From: Profundibacter amoris
Lineage (GTDB): Bacteria; Pseudomonadota; Alphaproteobacteria; Rhodobacterales; Rhodobacteraceae
Assembly: GCF_003544895.1 (NCBI RefSeq)
Contig: NZ_CP032125.1
Coordinates: 1,192,001 to 1,256,000, forward strand
Length of the DNA: 64,000 nt
Direction of reading: 5' to 3'
Each line of letters begins with the position of its first letter. Position 1 is the stretch's first letter. The notes beneath the pieces are model-generated. The model made no database searches and was not told where the DNA came from. It was given only the letters and a program-made list of their open reading frames with translations. Below, in pieces: positions 15,573-25,290 of this stretch. Position numbers and translations under genes: made by a program.

Positions 15573-16916
15573 ATGACAAACAAGACTGCGCTTGGGTCCG
15601 GAGTTCAAATGGTGGCCGGAGGGGCCGCTGCTGTTGCCGTGGCCTTGGCGGCCTATCTGGGCTATCAGTATTTTAACAACAAACAAGCGCCGGTAACATT
15701 GCTACAGCCGACCGAAGGGGCTGATACAAATGTTGTTAGCGGGGCAGATACCGGCACATCGCCTGCGACAACGGCGCCCACCCAAAGTGAAACCGCTTCC
15801 AATGCGCCAGCGGATGATCAGGCAACCACCCAAGGGCAAACCAATGGGACCACCCCCCCTGTTCCTGCGCCGAAATTCGACGTGGTGCGGTTAGAACCGG
15901 ATGGCAGTTCGGTCATTGCCGGACTTGCCCAACCCGGAGAAGAGGTCACCATCCTGCTGGATGGCAAGGAAGTGGCCCGTGCAACTGCAGATTCACAGGG
16001 AAATTTTGTGTCTCTGCTGACGGTTCCGCCCAGCGATACTGCCCGCGTCGTGACCTTGTCGGTTCCCGGTGAAGGGGATGCTGTGGTGGCATCCGATGAC
16101 AGCATTATTCTGGCCCCCGTAACCAGCCCGGCACAGCCACAAGACCAGATCGCCAGCGCCACGCAATTGCAGATAGAGCAGCCCGCCGAGGTCAACACTC
16201 CCGCCAATACTGCCGCTTTGGAGGCGGGCGAAACAGGGGCGCAAACAGGCGCGCCTGATGACGAAACCACACAAACACGGACACCCGCCGCCACAGCTGT
16301 CGAAACCCAAACCCAAACAGCAACAACCACAGCAGATGAGGATACGCAAACACCGGCTGACAACGCATCCGGCACCCCCAAAGCCCCGGCAGTGCTGTTG
16401 GCCACAAAAGATGGCGTGCGCGTCTTGCAGCCAGCCGACAGCAGCCCCGATATGACGACCAATGTGGTGATCGACGCGATCACTTATGATGCCGCCGGCG
16501 AAGTGCAATTGTCAGGCCGCGGTACGGACGAAGGCTTTGTTCGGGTCTATCTGGACAACAAGCCGGTGCTGACCACACCGATTGAGGCCGGCGGTGGCTG
16601 GCATACCGAATTGCCCGATGTCGATAGTGGTATCTATACGCTGCGGGTGGATCAGGTGGATGCCACCGGAGCTGTTGTTTCGCGCACCGAAACACCGTTT
16701 AAACGCGAAGCGGCCGAAGCCTTGCAAAGCACCCAAAGCACGTCCCGGACACCAGCCATTGCGATCACAGTCCAACCCGGTTCAACCCTTTGGGCAATTG
16801 CACGGGAAACCTATGGCGACGGGATGATGTATGTGCGTGTCTTCGAGGCCAACCGCGACAGCATCCGCGACCCCGATCTGATTTACCCCGGACAAGTGTT
16901 CGCAGTCCCCGATTAG
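15573..16916 (+). CDS. LysM-domain envelope protein with Ig-like repeats
   Basis: A 447-residue protein. An N-terminal membrane segment (AAAVAVALAAYLGYQYF) is followed by a long Thr/Ala/Gln-rich low-complexity region. Two Ig-like modules can be seen (VIAGLAQPGEEVTILLDGKE and VQLSGRGTDEGFVRVYLDNK). The C-terminal LysM domain (VQPGSTLWAIARETYGDGMM to YPGQVFAVPD) binds peptidoglycan. ATG 15573 follows GGGAAG; the in-frame GTG at 15552 has no site. Probably anchored in the inner membrane and reaching the cell wall. LysM proteins of this layout are common in Rhodobacterales, with unknown role. Confidence 0.85.
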   Translation: MTNKTALGSGVQMVAGGAAAVAVALAAYLGYQYFNNKQAPVTLLQPTEGADTNVVSGADTGTSPATTAPTQSETASNAPADDQATTQGQTNGTTPPVPAPKFDVVRLEPDGSSVIAGLAQPGEEVTILLDGKEVARATADSQGNFVSLLTVPPSDTARVVTLSVPGEGDAVVASDDSIILAPVTSPAQPQDQIASATQLQIEQPAEVNTPANTAALEAGETGAQTGAPDDETTQTRTPAATAVETQTQTATTTADEDTQTPADNASGTPKAPAVLLATKDGVRVLQPADSSPDMTTNVVIDAITYDAAGEVQLSGRGTDEGFVRVYLDNKPVLTTPIEAGGGWHTELPDVDSGIYTLRVDQVDATGAVVSRTETPFKREAAEALQSTQSTSRTPAIAITVQPGSTLWAIARETYGDGMMYVRVFEANRDSIRDPDLIYPGQVFAVPD

Positions 16917-16979
16917 GTGCTGGTAATCCGGCCGCGGGGCCATTACATTCTGGCGTCCACCCCATAAGAAAGTCGTGAC

Positions 16980-18818
16980 ATGGTTAGCCGGATCACCAAA
17001 GCCGAATTCACCCCCGAGGAACGCCGCCAGAACTGGCGCACAATCCGCAAGGTTGCCCCCTATATGTGGCCCAAGGATCAGCCATGGGTCCGGCGGCGTG
17101 TTGTGGTTGCGATGTTGTTGTTGGTGGTCGCCAAGCTGATATCGGTTCTAACCCCGTTTTTCTATAAGGCTGCGGTGGATTCACTGGCCGGCGATGCCAA
17201 CAATCCGGCATGGATGCTGGGGGCGGGGGCGATCGGTCTGACGGTTGCCTACGGCATGGCCAAACTGATGACGGTGGGGTTCCAGCAATTGCGCGACGCG
17301 GTCTTTGCGCGGGTAGCGCAACGGGCCTTGCGGTCGCTGGCGCTGGAGACTTTCCGGCATATGCACCGCCTGTCAATGCGCTATCACATCACCCGCAAAA
17401 CCGGCGGCCTTAGCCGGATTATCGAGCGCGGGGTCAAGGGGGTGGAATTCCTGCTGCGCTTCCTGTTGTTCAGCATGGGACCGCTGGTTCTGGAACTGCT
17501 GATGATCGGCGTGGTTTTGTATTTTGTGTTCGATATCTGGTACCTAGCTGTGGTTGTTGCCACGATCTGGGCCTATGTCTGGTTCACCTTCAAAGTGACC
17601 GAATGGCGGGTAAAAATCCGCAAGCAGATGAACGATCAGGATACCGACGCCAACCAGAAGGCAATCGATTCCCTGCTGAATTTCGAAACCGTGAAATATT
17701 TCGGCGCCGAAGCGCGCGAGGCCGAACGCTATGACGTTTCCATGGCCGGATACGAGCAAGCGGCGCTGAAAACCTCTTATTCTCTGGCCTTCCTGAATTT
17801 CGGCCAGTCGGTGTTTATCACCGCCGGTCTGGTCGCCGTGATGGTGATGGCTGCCATGGGCGTGCAGCGCGGTGATCTGACGGTGGGCGATTTTGTGATG
17901 GTCAACGCCTATATGATCCAGATCACCATGCCGCTGAATTTCCTTGGAACGGTGTACCGCGAGATCCGCCAGTCATTGGTCGATATGGGCGAAATGTTCA
18001 CCCTGCTGGAGCAACCCGCCGAGGTCAAAGACAAACCCGACGCCAAGCCGCTGGTGGTGACCGAAGGCAAAGTCGAACTGGACGACGTCTATTTCGGCTA
18101 CGAGGCCGCGCGGCCCATTCTGAAGGGGGTCAGCCTGACCGTGGGCGGTGGCGAAACCGTGGCGATTGTTGGCCCCTCGGGCAGCGGCAAATCGACCATC
18201 GGGCGGTTGCTGTTCCGCTTTTATGATGTGAACAAAGGCGCGCTGCGGATTGACGGTCAGGACGTGCGCGATGTCACGCAAGTCAGCCTGCACGCGCAAA
18301 TCGGCGTGGTGCCGCAGGATACGGTGCTGTTCAACGACACCATCCTTTACAACATCGCTTACGGTCGTCCCGAAGCCAGTCGCGCCGAGGTCGAGGAGGC
18401 GGCGAAGGCCGCCAAAATCCACGACTTTATCCTCAGCCTGCCGGATGGTTACGATACCACCGTCGGCGAGCGCGGGTTGAAACTGTCGGGTGGTGAAAAG
18501 CAACGCGTCGGCATCGCCCGCACCCTGTTGAAAAACCCGCCGATCCTGCTGCTGGACGAAGCCACATCGGCGCTGGATACCCAGACCGAACGCGACATTC
18601 AGGATTCACTGCGCGAGATGGGGCAGGGGCGCACGGTGATCACCATCGCCCACCGTCTGTCCACCATTGTGGACGCGGATATGATCGTGGTGCTCGAGGA
18701 TGGCGTGATTGTCGAGCGCGGCAGCCACGACGAATTGCTGTCCCACCACGGGCGCTATTACAAGATGTGGAATCGCCAGCAGGCGGACGAGGAAAAGGGC
18801 TTGGCTGTTGCGGAATAA
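16980..18818 (+). CDS. ATM1/HMT1-type ABC exporter (fused permease-ATPase)
   Basis: A 612-residue half-transporter: an N-terminal six-helix membrane domain (first helix near residue 43) and a C-terminal ATPase with Walker A GPSGSGKST near residue 398, signature LSGGEKQR near 503, Walker B ILLLDEATSALD near 521 and switch IAHRLSTI. The segment NFETVKYFGAEAREAERYD is the mark of the ATM1 (ABCB7/HMT) subfamily, whose bacterial members export glutathione or metal-glutathione conjugates. Works as a homodimer. Full length. Confidence 0.92.
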   Translation: MVSRITKAEFTPEERRQNWRTIRKVAPYMWPKDQPWVRRRVVVAMLLLVVAKLISVLTPFFYKAAVDSLAGDANNPAWMLGAGAIGLTVAYGMAKLMTVGFQQLRDAVFARVAQRALRSLALETFRHMHRLSMRYHITRKTGGLSRIIERGVKGVEFLLRFLLFSMGPLVLELLMIGVVLYFVFDIWYLAVVVATIWAYVWFTFKVTEWRVKIRKQMNDQDTDANQKAIDSLLNFETVKYFGAEAREAERYDVSMAGYEQAALKTSYSLAFLNFGQSVFITAGLVAVMVMAAMGVQRGDLTVGDFVMVNAYMIQITMPLNFLGTVYREIRQSLVDMGEMFTLLEQPAEVKDKPDAKPLVVTEGKVELDDVYFGYEAARPILKGVSLTVGGGETVAIVGPSGSGKSTIGRLLFRFYDVNKGALRIDGQDVRDVTQVSLHAQIGVVPQDTVLFNDTILYNIAYGRPEASRAEVEEAAKAAKIHDFILSLPDGYDTTVGERGLKLSGGEKQRVGIARTLLKNPPILLLDEATSALDTQTERDIQDSLREMGQGRTVITIAHRLSTIVDADMIVVLEDGVIVERGSHDELLSHHGRYYKMWNRQQADEEKGLAVAE

Positions 18819-18919
18819 TCATGCCAGACTGGCGGGGCAGGGTCGGCCGATCCTGCCCTGAGGTCCGGAAAAGGCGCACACCGCAGGTTTATATTTACGA
18901 TCTGACGTCGGAGGACGAA

Positions 18920-19330
18920 ATGACGGATACTGCACGCGCCACCATGGCCCCACCCATTGATGTGCGGTTCAAGATCGCCGCCCTCTGGACCTCGCTTATG
19001 TTCATCATCGCCTTTGTCGATATTTTCGCCCATTTGCGGGCGGATGTCGTCACGGATGTGCTGGCCGGCAAAGTTGCCGTGTTCACGGTGGACCAGACCT
19101 TTCTGATTATGACCACGATCTATGTGATCATCCCCAGCCTGATGATTTCGCTATCCCTGATCCTGCCGCCGCGGGCCAACCGCTGGACCAATATCATCGT
19201 GGCCGCAGTCTATGCCCTCACCATTCTGGGCAGTTGCATTGGCGAGGTGTGGATATATTACTGGCTCGGCAGTCTGATCGAGGTTCTGTTGCTGATGGTG
19301 ATTATCCGCTACGCTTGGAAGATGCCGTAG
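18920..19330 (+). CDS. DUF6326-family membrane protein
   Basis: A 136-residue protein with four hydrophobic segments (IAALWTSLMFIIAFVDIFAH; TFLIMTTIYVIIPSLMISLS; WTNIIVAAVYALTILGSCIG; IEVLLLMVIIRYAWKM), matching my memory of DUF6326. The ATG at 18920 follows GGAGG with proper spacing; a longer upstream frame starts inside the ABC exporter and is rejected. Function unknown. It lies between the ATM1 exporter and the convergent RND gene. Confidence 0.75.
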   Translation: MTDTARATMAPPIDVRFKIAALWTSLMFIIAFVDIFAHLRADVVTDVLAGKVAVFTVDQTFLIMTTIYVIIPSLMISLSLILPPRANRWTNIIVAAVYALTILGSCIGEVWIYYWLGSLIEVLLLMVIIRYAWKMP

Positions 19331-19359
19331 GGCGGGGCTCACTCGGCAGCCGTCCATGT

Positions 19360-22300
19360 CTACTCCGCCGCCCGCAGCCGCTTGCCTTTTGGCCCGCGTG
19401 GCTTGGGCTTGGCGGGCTTTCCATCCTCTATCTTGTCGGTCAGAACCAGCGGGGTTTGTGGATCATCCGCTTGGGGTGGTTCATTTTTCGCAGGCGCATC
19501 AACCTGTGTTTCATCCCCCCAGATCAACTCGGGCGATTTCACCTTGCGGCTGGCGCGGTTCAGGGCGATGTCGCGGGCCTCGATGCTGTTGCGGCCAAAG
19601 GACAGCGCCTTCAGCCGGTTCAGCGACCGGTAGGCGCCGGTTGAAATCCAGACCCGTAGCGCCAGCATGGACGGGGTGAACACCAGCGTCAGCACCGTGG
19701 CAATGCCAAGGCCGAAGACGATCGCCGTGGCCAGTTGTTTCCACCACAGCGCGGTGGGGCTGTCGATGGTGTAGCCGCCGTTGAAGAAATCCAGCGACAG
19801 GCCGAACATCATCGGTGCAAGGCCCGCCATGGTCGTGACCGTGGTCAGCATCACGGGGCGCAGGCGGTCCTGTGCGGTGCGGGAGATGGCCTCGAGTTTC
19901 GGCATATATTGCGTGTATTCCTGATAGGTATCGATCAGCACAATATTGTTGTTCACAACGATCCCCGCCAACGCCACAACGCCGGTCCCTGTCATGATCA
20001 TCGAAAACGCCTGCCCCATCACCATCATGCCGATCAGTACGCCGGTGGTGGACAGGACCACCGCCAGCAGCACCAGAACCGAGTTGTAAAAGCTGTTGAA
20101 CTGCGCCAGCAGGATGATGAACATCAACCCCAGCGCACCGATGAACGCCTTGCCCAGAAAGGCACCGGTTTCGGCCTGTTCTTCGTTATCGCCGGTCCAT
20201 TCCCAGGCAATGCCCGCCGGCAGGGGTTTTTCGGTATCCAGCCAGTCGGTCAGGGTGGCAATCCGCTCGTTTGCGTTGATTGCAATGTCGATGGTACTGC
20301 CGTCGTCCTTGGTTTCGACCTTGGTCAACCCGTCCAGAACGGCCGCTTTCACATCGAAATAGCGGCGCTGGTCAACGCGGTCGATCTGGCCCAGTTTTTG
20401 CACCGGTTTGCGGGTGATAAAGTTCGACAACGGCACCAGCCCGTCACGGGTGCGCACCCGCAGGCTGTCCAGCGTGGCCAGAACGCGGTCCTTTTCGGGC
20501 AGGCGCACGCGGATCTCGATTTCCTCGTCCGAGGTGTCGACCCGCATGGTGTCGAGCAGAATGCCGCGTGTCACCAGTTGCACCATCGCCCCGACGGTGC
20601 GCACGTCGGCCCCGTATCGGCCCGCCTTTTCCACATCCACGTCGATCTGCCAGTCGATACCGGGCAGGGGCAGGGTGTCTTCAATTTCGTCCAGCCCCTT
20701 GGTGGCCTCGAATTTCGCACGCACAGTCAGGGCGGCCTGTTGCAGGGCCTCCCAATCGTTGCCCTTCAGGCGCAGATGCACAGGTTTGCCGGATGCGGGG
20801 CCACGTTGCAAATCCAGAATATCGGTGCGGATGCCGGGGATTTTTGCCAGCTCTTTTTTCAGCCGTGCGATCACCAGATCCCCGTCCAGTTCGGGGATAT
20901 CGGCGCGTTCTTCCCACGGGATCAGTTCGATCTGCACCCGCCCGATGGTGTCGCGTGGTGAACCCGCGCCACCGGTGTTCTGGCTAAGCCCGCCTTCGCC
21001 CGCAAAGGCAAAGGCGCTTTTGATCCCCTTGGTGGCAAGGATCACTTTTTCCACCTCGGCCACGGCGGCATCTTTTTCGACCAAAGACAGGTTGCCCCGT
21101 TGGCGCACGAAAACGATGGCCTGTTCGGGTTCGGATTTCACGAAAAATTCGGTGCCGTTGTTGTTTTCGGCAAACATCCCGAACACCACCACAACAAAGC
21201 CGATCACGGCGGCGATGGTGACAAGCGGCATCACCGGGTTGCCGGTGATGAACCGGATCAGCCAGCCAAACAGCGAGCGGCGATAGCCCGCGCGCACCCG
21301 TTTGGCGCGGTGTTCAAACTTGGCCGCGTTCACCGTGACCGAGGCCAGAACAGCGGCGATCAGGAACGGCGCGGTTTGCAGCACAAAGCCCATCAGGCCC
21401 CCGACCAATCCAGGGCTGTTTAGTTTGATACCGGCAATCACGTTGCCCAGCGGCGGGATATAGTTGGGGTTCAATCCCTCCATCGCGCCAACGAACACCA
21501 GATAGAGCGCCGCGATGGCCAATGCGGCGCGGATCACCCACGGCAGCGGGCGCAGCAGGTCGGCGGCGTGGTTGAAACTGCGCGACATCCGCCCCGAAAC
21601 CCCGCCCATCACCGGCAGATAGACCAGCGCCACAACCAGCGAGGCGGACAAAACAAAGATCAGCGTGATCGGCAGCATACCCATGAATTGCCCCGCCACG
21701 CCGGGCCAGAAAAGCATCGGCAGGAAGGCACACAGGGTGGTCGCGGTCGAGGAGACGATCGGCCAGAACATCCGCTTGGCGGCTTCGACATAGGCGTGCA
21801 TCGGCCCGACGCCATCACGGATCCGCCGGTCGGCGTATTCCACCACCACAATCGCCCCGTCCACCAGCATCCCGACCGCAAGGATCAGGCCGAACATGAC
21901 GATGTTGGAAATTGCCACACCCATCATCGCCAACAATACGAAACACAGCAGGAAAGACGTTGGAATCGCAAACCCCACCAGCAACGCGCTGCGGGTGCCT
22001 AATGATGCCAGCACCACGATCATCACCAGCGCAATCGCCGTCAGAACCGAGCCTTCGAGCTGTCGCACCATGGAGCCGACCGTGCGGGACTGGTCGTTCG
22101 ATGTGCCCACCTTGATTGCCGCCTGCAATTCGGCGGGCCAAAGGGCGCGTTCGCGCTCTACCACATCGCGCACCAGTTGCGAGGTGTCGATGATGTTATA
22201 CCCTTTACGCTTGCTGACCTGCAGCGCCACAGTGTTTTCGCCGTTATAGCGGGCCACCCCTTTGCGGTCCTCGAAGGTCAGACGAATTTGCGCCAGATCG

Positions 22301-23064
22301 CCCAGCGTCACGATCCGGTCGCCGTTGGTTTTGACGGGCAGGGAATAAATATCCTGCACCTCGTCAAAAGACGACGGAATCTTTACCGAAAACGCGCCGG
22401 TGGCGGTTTCGATTTCGCCTGCGGCAATCAACTGGTTGTTGTTCACCACCACATTGATCAGATCGGCGGCGGTGACGTTGTAAGCCTCAAGGCGCAGTGG
22501 GTCGATCACCACTTCGACCATTTCGTCGCGCTGGCCGGTCAGGGCGGCCTCCAGCACCGGTTCCAGTTCCTCCAGCCGGTCCTGTAAATCCTTTGCCACC
22601 CGCAGCAGCGTGCGTTCGGGCAGATCGCCGGTCAGGTTGACGATGATGATCGGGAATTCGGAAAAGTTGAATTCGGAGATGATGTATTTGTCGGCCCCTG
22701 CGGGGAAATTGGCCTCGACCGTGCTCATCTTGTCGCGCACATCGGCGATGATTTGCGATTTGTCCCAGCCGAAATCGAATTCCATGATCATCACGGCATA
22801 GTTTTCCGCCGCCGTGGCCGACATTTTCTTTAGCCCGTCCAGATCGGACAGTTCGGTTTCCATCGGCTTGACCAGCAGCTTTTCGGCATCCGACGCGGAA
22901 ATGCCGGGGAAGGGCACCGAAATGATCAGCATCGGGATTTCGATGTCGGGTTCGCCTTCTTTGGGCAGGGTGGCATAGGCCATCGCGCCGGCAATCAGCG
23001 ACAGGATGATAAAGGCAAGCACCATTCGGGCGCGCGAGGCGGCCCAATCGACGATACCGGTCAT
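19360..23064 (-). CDS. RND efflux transporter permease (AcrB/MdtB family)
   Basis: A 1234-residue inner-membrane pump subunit driven by the proton gradient. Two copies of the six-helix plus periplasmic-domain unit are visible: TM1 (MVLAFIILSLIAGAMAYATL), the TM4 region FGLILAVGMLVDGAIVVVEY with the conserved Asp of proton relay, and the second half ending VVALAGIVVNNNIVLIDTYQ and GIATVLTLVFTPSMLALRV. Longer than typical AcrB (about 1040), with an extended central loop near residue 570 and a charged tail ending KRLRAAE. Its start overlaps the adaptor stop as ATGA, so the two form one operon. Exported compounds are unknown. Confidence 0.93.
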   Translation of the reverse strand: MTGIVDWAASRARMVLAFIILSLIAGAMAYATLPKEGEPDIEIPMLIISVPFPGISASDAEKLLVKPMETELSDLDGLKKMSATAAENYAVMIMEFDFGWDKSQIIADVRDKMSTVEANFPAGADKYIISEFNFSEFPIIIVNLTGDLPERTLLRVAKDLQDRLEELEPVLEAALTGQRDEMVEVVIDPLRLEAYNVTAADLINVVVNNNQLIAAGEIETATGAFSVKIPSSFDEVQDIYSLPVKTNGDRIVTLGDLAQIRLTFEDRKGVARYNGENTVALQVSKRKGYNIIDTSQLVRDVVERERALWPAELQAAIKVGTSNDQSRTVGSMVRQLEGSVLTAIALVMIVVLASLGTRSALLVGFAIPTSFLLCFVLLAMMGVAISNIVMFGLILAVGMLVDGAIVVVEYADRRIRDGVGPMHAYVEAAKRMFWPIVSSTATTLCAFLPMLFWPGVAGQFMGMLPITLIFVLSASLVVALVYLPVMGGVSGRMSRSFNHAADLLRPLPWVIRAALAIAALYLVFVGAMEGLNPNYIPPLGNVIAGIKLNSPGLVGGLMGFVLQTAPFLIAAVLASVTVNAAKFEHRAKRVRAGYRRSLFGWLIRFITGNPVMPLVTIAAVIGFVVVVFGMFAENNNGTEFFVKSEPEQAIVFVRQRGNLSLVEKDAAVAEVEKVILATKGIKSAFAFAGEGGLSQNTGGAGSPRDTIGRVQIELIPWEERADIPELDGDLVIARLKKELAKIPGIRTDILDLQRGPASGKPVHLRLKGNDWEALQQAALTVRAKFEATKGLDEIEDTLPLPGIDWQIDVDVEKAGRYGADVRTVGAMVQLVTRGILLDTMRVDTSDEEIEIRVRLPEKDRVLATLDSLRVRTRDGLVPLSNFITRKPVQKLGQIDRVDQRRYFDVKAAVLDGLTKVETKDDGSTIDIAINANERIATLTDWLDTEKPLPAGIAWEWTGDNEEQAETGAFLGKAFIGALGLMFIILLAQFNSFYNSVLVLLAVVLSTTGVLIGMMVMGQAFSMIMTGTGVVALAGIVVNNNIVLIDTYQEYTQYMPKLEAISRTAQDRLRPVMLTTVTTMAGLAPMMFGLSLDFFNGGYTIDSPTALWWKQLATAIVFGLGIATVLTLVFTPSMLALRVWISTGAYRSLNRLKALSFGRNSIEARDIALNRASRKVKSPELIWGDETQVDAPAKNEPPQADDPQTPLVLTDKIEDGKPAKPKPRGPKGKRLRAAE

Positions 23065-24299
23065 TGGCCGGCCTCCCGATAGGTGACATCCACTTTGACG
23101 CCGGCGATCACATATTCATGGCCCAGTACGATCACATCCACCTTGTCAGGAAGCCCCGCCACCCAGATCCCTTCGGGCGTGTCGCGCAGGATGCTGACGG
23201 GGGCAAAACCGGTGATGTTGTCAGGGCCGACGTAACGCACGCCAAGTGCGCCATCGTTGTTCAGGGTTAGCGAGGACTGGGGTAAAAGATGCGCCTTGGT
23301 TCCGTCAGAGGCCACAATGATTTCAACGGTTTGCCCGTCACGGATGGCAAGGCCTGCGTTGGGTACCTGGACCTCGACACGGAAGGTGCGGGTCAGGGGG
23401 TCGGCCGAGCGCGACAGGAACGTCACCCGTCCGGCAACTTCGCGACCCGTGGCCAGACGGGCACCGGCCATGGCACCGACAGTCACCTTGTCGACCTCGG
23501 TTTCCGGTGCAAAGCCGACCAGTTTGATCGGGTCCAGCTGGATGATCGTGGCGCAGGGCGAACCGGGTTGCAGCAACACGCCCAATTCGGCGGTGTCGGT
23601 TTCCAGCAAGCCCGCGAAAGGGGCCGTGATGGTCAGGTTTTCGATGTCCTTTTCGATCAAGGCGATCGCAGCATTGGCCGCTTCAATCGCCGCCTTGGCC
23701 GAAACCACAGCCGCCTTGGCGCTTTCGATGCCGGCCAATGCGCCTTGCAGCGCCGCTTCGGCGGATGCCGCACGGGTTTCCGAGGCATAGCCCTGCTGGT
23801 TCAGGCGGCGGGCGGCGTTTTCGTTCACCTTGGCCTCGGTCAGTTTGGCGGCAGCACCGGCGGCATTGGCAAGGGCTTCGGGCAGGCGGGCCTCGGCCTC
23901 GGTCAGGCGGGCTTTGGCCTCGGCCAGACGGGATTGGCGGGTGCCGGAATCCAGTTGGCACAGGGTTTGTTCGGCCTCGATGTAGGCGCCTTTACGCAGC
24001 GGTTCGGACACCACCTTGCCTGATGTTTCGGCCATTACGGTGACTTGTCGTGCTGCTTCGGTGCGCCCGCGCAACATCACCGCGCTGTCGACCGTGCGGG
24101 CGGTGGAATGGATTGCGACAACAAAAACCAGTGGCGTGGCCTCTGCATCCGGTGTTTCGGCATTATTTTGAACTTCGCTGTCTTCGTCAACTGCACCGGC
24201 ATTGCTTTTGGCAAAATCCAGCAGGTTATCACGTTCAAATACCAACAGATACAGAAACCCGGAAACAAGGATGGCAATCAGTAAATGGAGTGGTTTCAT
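23061..24299 (-). CDS. RND efflux periplasmic adaptor (MFP)
   Basis: A 412-residue membrane fusion protein that links the RND permease to an outer-membrane channel. The N-terminal segment HLLIAILVSGFLYLLVF anchors it. The lipoyl-type segment VTVMAETSGKVVSEPLRKGA near residue 87 is followed by a long alanine-rich helical hairpin (about residues 115-200) and TAPFAGLLETDTAELGVLLQ. First gene of the operon; no TolC-like gene is present here. A 9+9 inverted repeat about 95 bases upstream is a likely operator. Confidence 0.92.
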   Translation of the reverse strand: MKPLHLLIAILVSGFLYLLVFERDNLLDFAKSNAGAVDEDSEVQNNAETPDAEATPLVFVVAIHSTARTVDSAVMLRGRTEAARQVTVMAETSGKVVSEPLRKGAYIEAEQTLCQLDSGTRQSRLAEAKARLTEAEARLPEALANAAGAAAKLTEAKVNENAARRLNQQGYASETRAASAEAALQGALAGIESAKAAVVSAKAAIEAANAAIALIEKDIENLTITAPFAGLLETDTAELGVLLQPGSPCATIIQLDPIKLVGFAPETEVDKVTVGAMAGARLATGREVAGRVTFLSRSADPLTRTFRVEVQVPNAGLAIRDGQTVEIIVASDGTKAHLLPQSSLTLNNDGALGVRYVGPDNITGFAPVSILRDTPEGIWVAGLPDKVDVIVLGHEYVIAGVKVDVTYREAGQ

Positions 24300-24392
24300 T
24301 CGGGCCTCGTAATGGTTTCGCCGTGGCGAAGAATAATGGTCTGTGGCACAATCAGCAATGAATTGGGTGGTGCTGGCCTGCGCGCTGTCTAT

Positions 24393-24414
24393 AACTAAAC
24401 TACCTAGTTCAGTT
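24393..24414. promoter_or_regulatory. Inverted-repeat operator candidate upstream of the RND operon
   Basis: AACTAAACT, four bases, then AGTTCAGTT: an inverted repeat with 8 of 9 positions matching, within an AT-rich patch (TATAACTAAAC...GTTTAAAC). The form fits a TetR-family operator overlapping a leftward promoter. The matching regulator is not adjacent; the TetR gene at 59.4 kb is too far to be assumed. Confidence 0.5.
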
Positions 24415-24561
24415 TAAACATGCAAGAGGCAGGTTATTGCGCCGCTTTGCCTTGTCTACACCCCCTTGGCAAACTTGGCTGCAATAGGGTAAGACTGCGT
24501 TGCAATATAAAGGCCAAACGCCCCGCGCGCCTGTGCGGGATTGGCATCAGGGGTAGATACG

Positions 24562-25218
24562 TTGAGCGAAACAGACAGTTTTATCGAAGAAGTCACAGAA
24601 GAAGTGCGCCGGGACAAACTGTTTGCCCTGATGCGCAAATACGGCTGGATCGCGATTCTGGCAGTGCTTTTGATCGTCGGCGGCGCGGCCTATAACGAAT
24701 GGCGCAAAGCAAGCGAAGCCGCCGCCGCACAGGCGTTGGGGGATTCGCTGATTGCGGCGCTGGAAATCGAGGATGCCACAGCCCGTGCGGCTGCACTGGC
24801 CAAAATCACAGCCGAAAGCGATGGGGCCAACGCGGTCGTATCATTGCTGGCTTCGGCCGAGGCGCAGAACAGCGGCAATGCCGAACGGGCGGTTTCGGCG
24901 CTTGCAAAGCTTGAGAATGCCCCCGAACTGGCACCGGCCTATCGCGAAATGGCGGTCTTGAAACAGGTCTTGTTGTCGGGAACGGATATGCCGATTGCCG
25001 AACGGCGCAGCAAACTGACATCCCTTGCGGTTGCCGGGGCGCCGTTCCGGTTGCTGGCCGAAGAACAACTGGCCATGCTGGATATTGAAGAAGGCAAGAA
25101 GGACGCGGCGATTTCCCGTCTTCAGGATATTATCAACGATGTCGAGGTCAGTGCAGGCTTGCGCAGCCGCGCGTCACAGTTGATTGTCGTACTGGGTGGC
25201 AAAGCCGAAGCCTCGTAA
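24562..25218 (+). CDS. YfgM-like TPR membrane-anchored protein
   Basis: A 218-residue protein with a short cytoplasmic N-terminus (SETDSFIEEVTEEVRRDKLF), one membrane segment (WIAILAVLLIVGGAAYNEW) and a periplasmic helical-repeat domain, like YfgM, an ancillary partner of the SecYEG translocon and periplasmic chaperones. The start is taken as TTG at 24562, because GGGGT lies eight bases upstream and relatives begin MSETDSF; a TTG at 24541 would add seven residues. The order yfgM-bamB-der matches enterobacteria and supports the call. Confidence 0.83.
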   Translation: MSETDSFIEEVTEEVRRDKLFALMRKYGWIAILAVLLIVGGAAYNEWRKASEAAAAQALGDSLIAALEIEDATARAAALAKITAESDGANAVVSLLASAEAQNSGNAERAVSALAKLENAPELAPAYREMAVLKQVLLSGTDMPIAERRSKLTSLAVAGAPFRLLAEEQLAMLDIEEGKKDAAISRLQDIINDVEVSAGLRSRASQLIVVLGGKAEAS

Positions 25219-25290
25219 TGATTCTCGGGGTCGGGAGGCGCTGAAATGAATATTAAACATAAGAACAAGCAATTGAAGGGCGATAATACT

